This document shows positions 30,201-34,443 of a DNA stretch of 34,443 nucleotides, piece by piece. The stretch comes from Bacillota bacterium (GTDB lineage Bacteria > Bacillota > Clostridia > Peptostreptococcales > Anaerovoracaceae): positions 1 through 34,443 of the forward strand of contig JAFRVY010000056.1 in the NCBI GenBank assembly GCA_017438285.1. Direction: 5' to 3'. Within the stretch, counting starts at the first letter, position 1, and every line of letters starts with the position of its first letter. The notes beneath the pieces were generated by a model that made no database searches, was not told the origin of the DNA, and saw only the letters and a program-made list of their open reading frames with translations. A program made the translations under genes and the position numbers.

Positions 30201-33200
30201 AGGATGCCATTCCATATATATTAAATGTAAGCAAAGGCAATCTGGACAGATATATTGAGGAGCATTTTGAAGACATCTGCCGGCAGGTCAAGGACTGCGG
30301 CATTGCGACAGGCAATCTCGGATGGATCAGACGGTTCCAGAGCGCAGGCGTGAAGGTGTATGGAGATTACGGATTAAATGTGATGAACCGACAGGCGGCG
30401 GAAGCTTTTGCAGAAGCCGGGGTACAGATGATCGCCTGGTCCGATGAAATGAGCGAGGACGGAAGACATGTCATGGCTTCATCAGCGGGCCAGCTTGAAC
30501 GACAGCCAAAGATCCTCGAGCGGATTCCGTTGATGATCACAGAGCACCCTCTGGAGACAGAAATTTTGACAGACAGGAAAAATGAGCAGCATAAAGTGGT
30601 ACAATGGTACTCGAAAGACAAGTATTTGATATTTTGAGGACGACATTATGAAAACACTGATTGAAATATATGACGAGCGAGCAATTGAGAACGTCATCGG
30701 TCCGGAGACTTTCCGGCCGGAGGATATCGTGTTCCTTTGCCCTGCAGAAATCGCGCAGGACAAACGCGGGCAGGAGAAACTCAAGGCATTCTTTCACACC
30801 AGAGGCTTGCAGGTCAGACTTCATTTCATGGAGTGCAGCATGTACAAGGCGGACACGATCTACCAGCAGCTGCAGGAAATCGCAGCCAGGTACGAGGACT
30901 GCGTTGTGGATGTGACCGGCGGAACGGACGCAGCGCTCTTTGGCGCAGGGATGTTCTGTCAGGAGACCGGCACGCCTGTCTTCACCTATTCGAGAAAAAA
31001 GAACAGGTTCTACAATATCAGCAACGCGCCTTTTGCGGATGACCTGCCGTGCGATCTGGAATACAAGGTGGAAGAATTCTTCCGCATGGCCGGCGGTGAA
31101 ATGCGCAAAGGCAGAGTGGACAATAAGATCCTCGCTGATTATATGGATAAGTTCGATGCGTTCTTTGAGGTGTTCCTGAGGCACAGAAGACGCTGGCCGA
31201 ATGAGATCACGTTCCTGCAGAGGATCTCACAGGTCGCTTACGAAGAAGAAATTACGACGCACGTCAAAGGCGCCTACACGCAGAAAGGCGAGCGGGGAAG
31301 CCGCGTCAAAGCCAACCCTGCGCTCCTCGAGGAACTGCAGCAGATCGGTTTCATTTCCAGTCTCAAAATCGTGCCGGAGGAAAGTGTGGAATTTGATTTT
31401 GCGGATCTGAATGTGAGAGCATGGCTCCGCGATGTGGGAAGTGTGCTGGAGCTGTATATGTACAAGAAGTGCATAGATGCCGGCATTTTCAAGGATGTAG
31501 TCAGTTCCGCAGTTGTGGACTGGGACGGTACCCGCGGACGTGACAGTGTCAGCAATGAGATCGACGTCGTGGCGACGCGCGGCGTCATTCCGATGTTCAT
31601 CAGCTGCAAGGCGACAGAAGTCAAAACGGAGGCGCTAAACGAGCTGGCGATTCTTAGAGACAGGTTCGGCGGCAAAGGCGCAAAGGCTGTCATCGCGACA
31701 TCCGACCATTGTGTTTCGGCGATCAGGCACAGAGCTGCGCAGCTTGGGATCGCAGTGATCGACCGCGAGGAAATGGAAGCGGGAGCCGTATCGGAGAGAT
31801 TGAAGATCATTATGAAGGTATAAAAAAGCGCCGGATATATCCGGCGCTTTTGATTTGCTGTTATTGCTCGTTTGCATTCTTGAACATGAGGATTGCCAAG
31901 AATGTCACGATCGCACCGACAACCAAAGACCATGTCGTGCTGAAGTGTGATTCCGCTGCCCAATACAGGCAAAGCAAACCAATGATCAGCATGAAGATCG
32001 AACTGACCAGGTATTTTGGATCGCGTTTGTGACCGTTGTTTCTGAATGACATTATTGTTCCCTCCAAATCATATTACTTGAATTATAGTAACATAGTTGG
32101 ATTGTCTTTTCAATTGAAAGAAAAAAAGACGGCGCCAAATGGCGCCGTCTTCTGGTGTATACGCATACTTTGTGTTTTGTTTGTGCGGCTGATTGATTAA
32201 GCTTCTGAAGCTTCCAGAGCAGCCTTCTTGTCTTCTTCTCTCTGGTTGAGGATGTGCTGATATTCTTCTTCAGTCATCTCTACCATAGTGATTCCGGATA
32301 CGCCATAGAACATGGAAACGAGTGGGTTAACGTAGTTCAGTACAGCAAATGGAATGTACGCACTGTTTACGCCAAGGAATCCTCTCATTGTTGCTCCGCA
32401 AGTGTTCCAAGGGAAGAAGTTTGAAGTGATTGTACCAGAATCTTCCAGACATCTTGACAGGTTCTTTGGAGCCAGTCTTCTGTCTTCGAATGCTTCCTTG
32501 TACATTCTGCCAGGCAGAATGATTGACAGGTACTGGTCGCAGCAGATAGCGTTTACGAATACGCATGACAGTTCTGTTATGATTACCAGTCCGCCTCTAG
32601 TTCCTCTAGCCAGCTTCAGCATTGCTGCAGCCAGGTTGCCCATGATACCGGTAACGTCTACGATACCGCCGAAGCACATTGCCATCATGATGAGGGAAAT
32701 AGTCCACATCATGGACTGGAGGCCACCGCCGGTCAGCAGGCTAACAAGGTTTTCTACTACTGCCGGATCAGCGTCTGGTGCTGCATCAGGAGCAATCAGC
32801 ATGTCATCACCAAATCCATTGTTCAGGATGTACATGAAGTTTGAAGGTCCTCCAGTAGGAAGAACTTTGATGCCTTCCTGGAAGAGCATGAACGGAATGC
32901 CGAGGAATACACCTGCGATCAGAGCAGGAAGTGCCGGCATCTTGACGATAACAGCAACGATTACGAATACTGGAGGCAGTAAGAACAGAACGTTGAATGT
33001 GAAGTTTGCCTGAATGAATGTCAGGAAGATATCAACCATTGAAGTGTCTGCACTTCCGCCTTTGTGAGTGAAGCCCAGAATCAGGTACACGATTTCAGCG
33101 ATACACCATGATGGTGCAACAGTGTAGATCATGTGCTTGATGTGGTCAAACAGATTGGAACCAGCAACTGCAGGTGCCAGGTTAGTTGTATCTGACAGCG

Positions 33201-34443
33201 GTGACATCTTGTCTCCGAAGTATGCGCCGGATACTACTGCGCCAGCAGTCATTGCATTAGGGAATCCCAGTGCAGTTCCGATACCGATCAGAGCAACACC
33301 CATGGAACCAGCTGTGGACCATGATGAACCAGTTGCCAGTGATACAATTGAGCAGAGCAGGCAAGCTGTGAACAGGAAGATCGAAGGTGAGATAACCTTG
33401 ATTCCATAGAACATCATTGCCGGAATTACTCCGCCAGCCTTCCATGAAGCGATCATGGCACCTACTACTGCCAGGATCAGCATAGCCTGCATGGATCTGT
33501 TAATAGCAGCCAGGATACCCTGTTCCATGTAGCTCCATTTCCAGCCATTAGCTGCTCCGATAATGCCAGCTACGCAAGCTGCCAGAATCAGACCAACATG
33601 TGCTTCTCCTCCATCATCGAACATTACGTTCCAGAACAGGAACACGACCATTGCGATGATAGCGAGGAGGCACTGCCACATAGGTATTTTTCTACCCATA
33701 AATAATTCCTCCTTACAATAATACGTAAATTTAGATAAGTGCGAACGAGCACTATATACACCACCTAGTGCCCAATCACAATTATTATAATGAAATGTCA
33801 TAATAAAGTCAATTATTTAATACAGTACATAACACTTGTTAATAATCGGTAAAACCCAGCAATTGCAATCAGACACTAACGTGATAGAGCGGTAAAGAGA
33901 ACTGATTTCGGTATTTTTTCTACATTATATATATAGGGGCATATGAGGGGATGCGGATACGGAACCAATCACACTGGCTGCGGAGGCACGGTACAAGTGC
34001 AGTGAGTGCACACATAGCGGTGTGATTAAAGCATTCGCCAGTTCCCTGGTTGCCGGGACGCGTGAATCTTTTAGAAGAGGATCAGGCGGCCTTGCAAAGG
34101 CCTGAAATGGGGCCTTGAAAAAAACATAAAAAAACTAAAAAAAGTTGTTGACAAGGGAGGGTGATTGGGATAGAATGAAAAAGCTCGCGAACAAGTGGGC
34201 AGGGGGCAGGCGCCCCCGTGAACATTGAAAATTTCATAGTGTAGAAATTTGAGTCAAAATAATATTTTGATTGAAACCGAGCACACCAAGATCGGTGAGG
34301 CAAGGTTTCCGACAATTTCTTAAACAGCAATGATTCAGGATATGAATTAGAGACGCATAGCGTCTGAGTTTAAGATCAGACAGATCTAAAGAGCTTCGGC
34401 TCTTAGGATACATTTTCATTAAGAGTTTGATCCTGGCTCAGGA

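Overview
The window looks like chromosome of an anaerobic, amino-acid-fermenting member of the Clostridia (Firmicutes). Pointers are indolepyruvate:ferredoxin oxidoreductase, a clostridial thiolase with a Rex-type operator, Nbp35-like Mrp, strong AGGAGG ribosome binding sites, canonical sigma-A promoters and a Firmicutes-type LexA box. By gene content I would guess a relative of Eubacteriales Family XIII / Anaerovoracaceae, but this is a guess. No phage, insertion sequence or CRISPR array was recognised.

Layout. Positions 1-19 hold the 5' end of a tRNA on the minus strand with its promoter. Positions 130-4646 are a minus-strand run: D-2-hydroxyacid dehydrogenase, a membrane protein, a DUF169 protein, an Mrp/Nbp35 iron-sulfur carrier ATPase, two small membrane-anchored proteins (one only 46 residues) and a PaaI-like thioesterase. 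A divergent promoter at 4715-4743 then starts aconitase, NAD(P)-isocitrate dehydrogenase and a GntR/FCD regulator, ending at a terminator near 8600. Positions 8595-9093 carry no convincing gene but a dense cluster of CCACAT motifs (three 24-bp direct repeats and two palindromes with 6-bp spacers). It precedes an orphan, possibly nuclease-fold gene.

Positions 10081-12571 carry a two-gene DNA-metabolism operon (radical SAM protein plus its usual partner) whose promoter contains a perfect LexA-box match. SurE, an isochorismatase-family hydrolase and a DUF2156 protein follow. A thiolase has its own promoter preceded by a perfect Rex-like palindrome. From 16412 to 26676 eight tightly spaced genes form one apparent transcription unit: iorA, iorB, a phenylacetate-CoA-ligase-like enzyme and an aminotransferase (a plausible oxidative branch for aromatic amino acids), then a class III aminotransferase/aminomutase, a class II aldolase, an FGGY kinase and an MFS transporter (a catabolic module of unknown substrate). 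glnS, a long U32 protein and an orphan CARF-nuclease (DUF1887, Card1/Can2-like) complete the plus-strand run to a bidirectional terminator at 31824-31851.

The right end has a 63-residue membrane protein and nhaC on the minus strand. A roughly 700-base gene-free stretch follows, with a nested inverted repeat and a strong rRNA promoter, and the window stops 29 bases into a 16S rRNA gene.

The items most worth follow-up are the LexA-controlled radical SAM pair, the CARF nuclease without visible CRISPR, the aminomutase/aldolase/kinase/MFS module, the CCACAT cluster, and two proteins with recent-looking in-frame tandem expansions.
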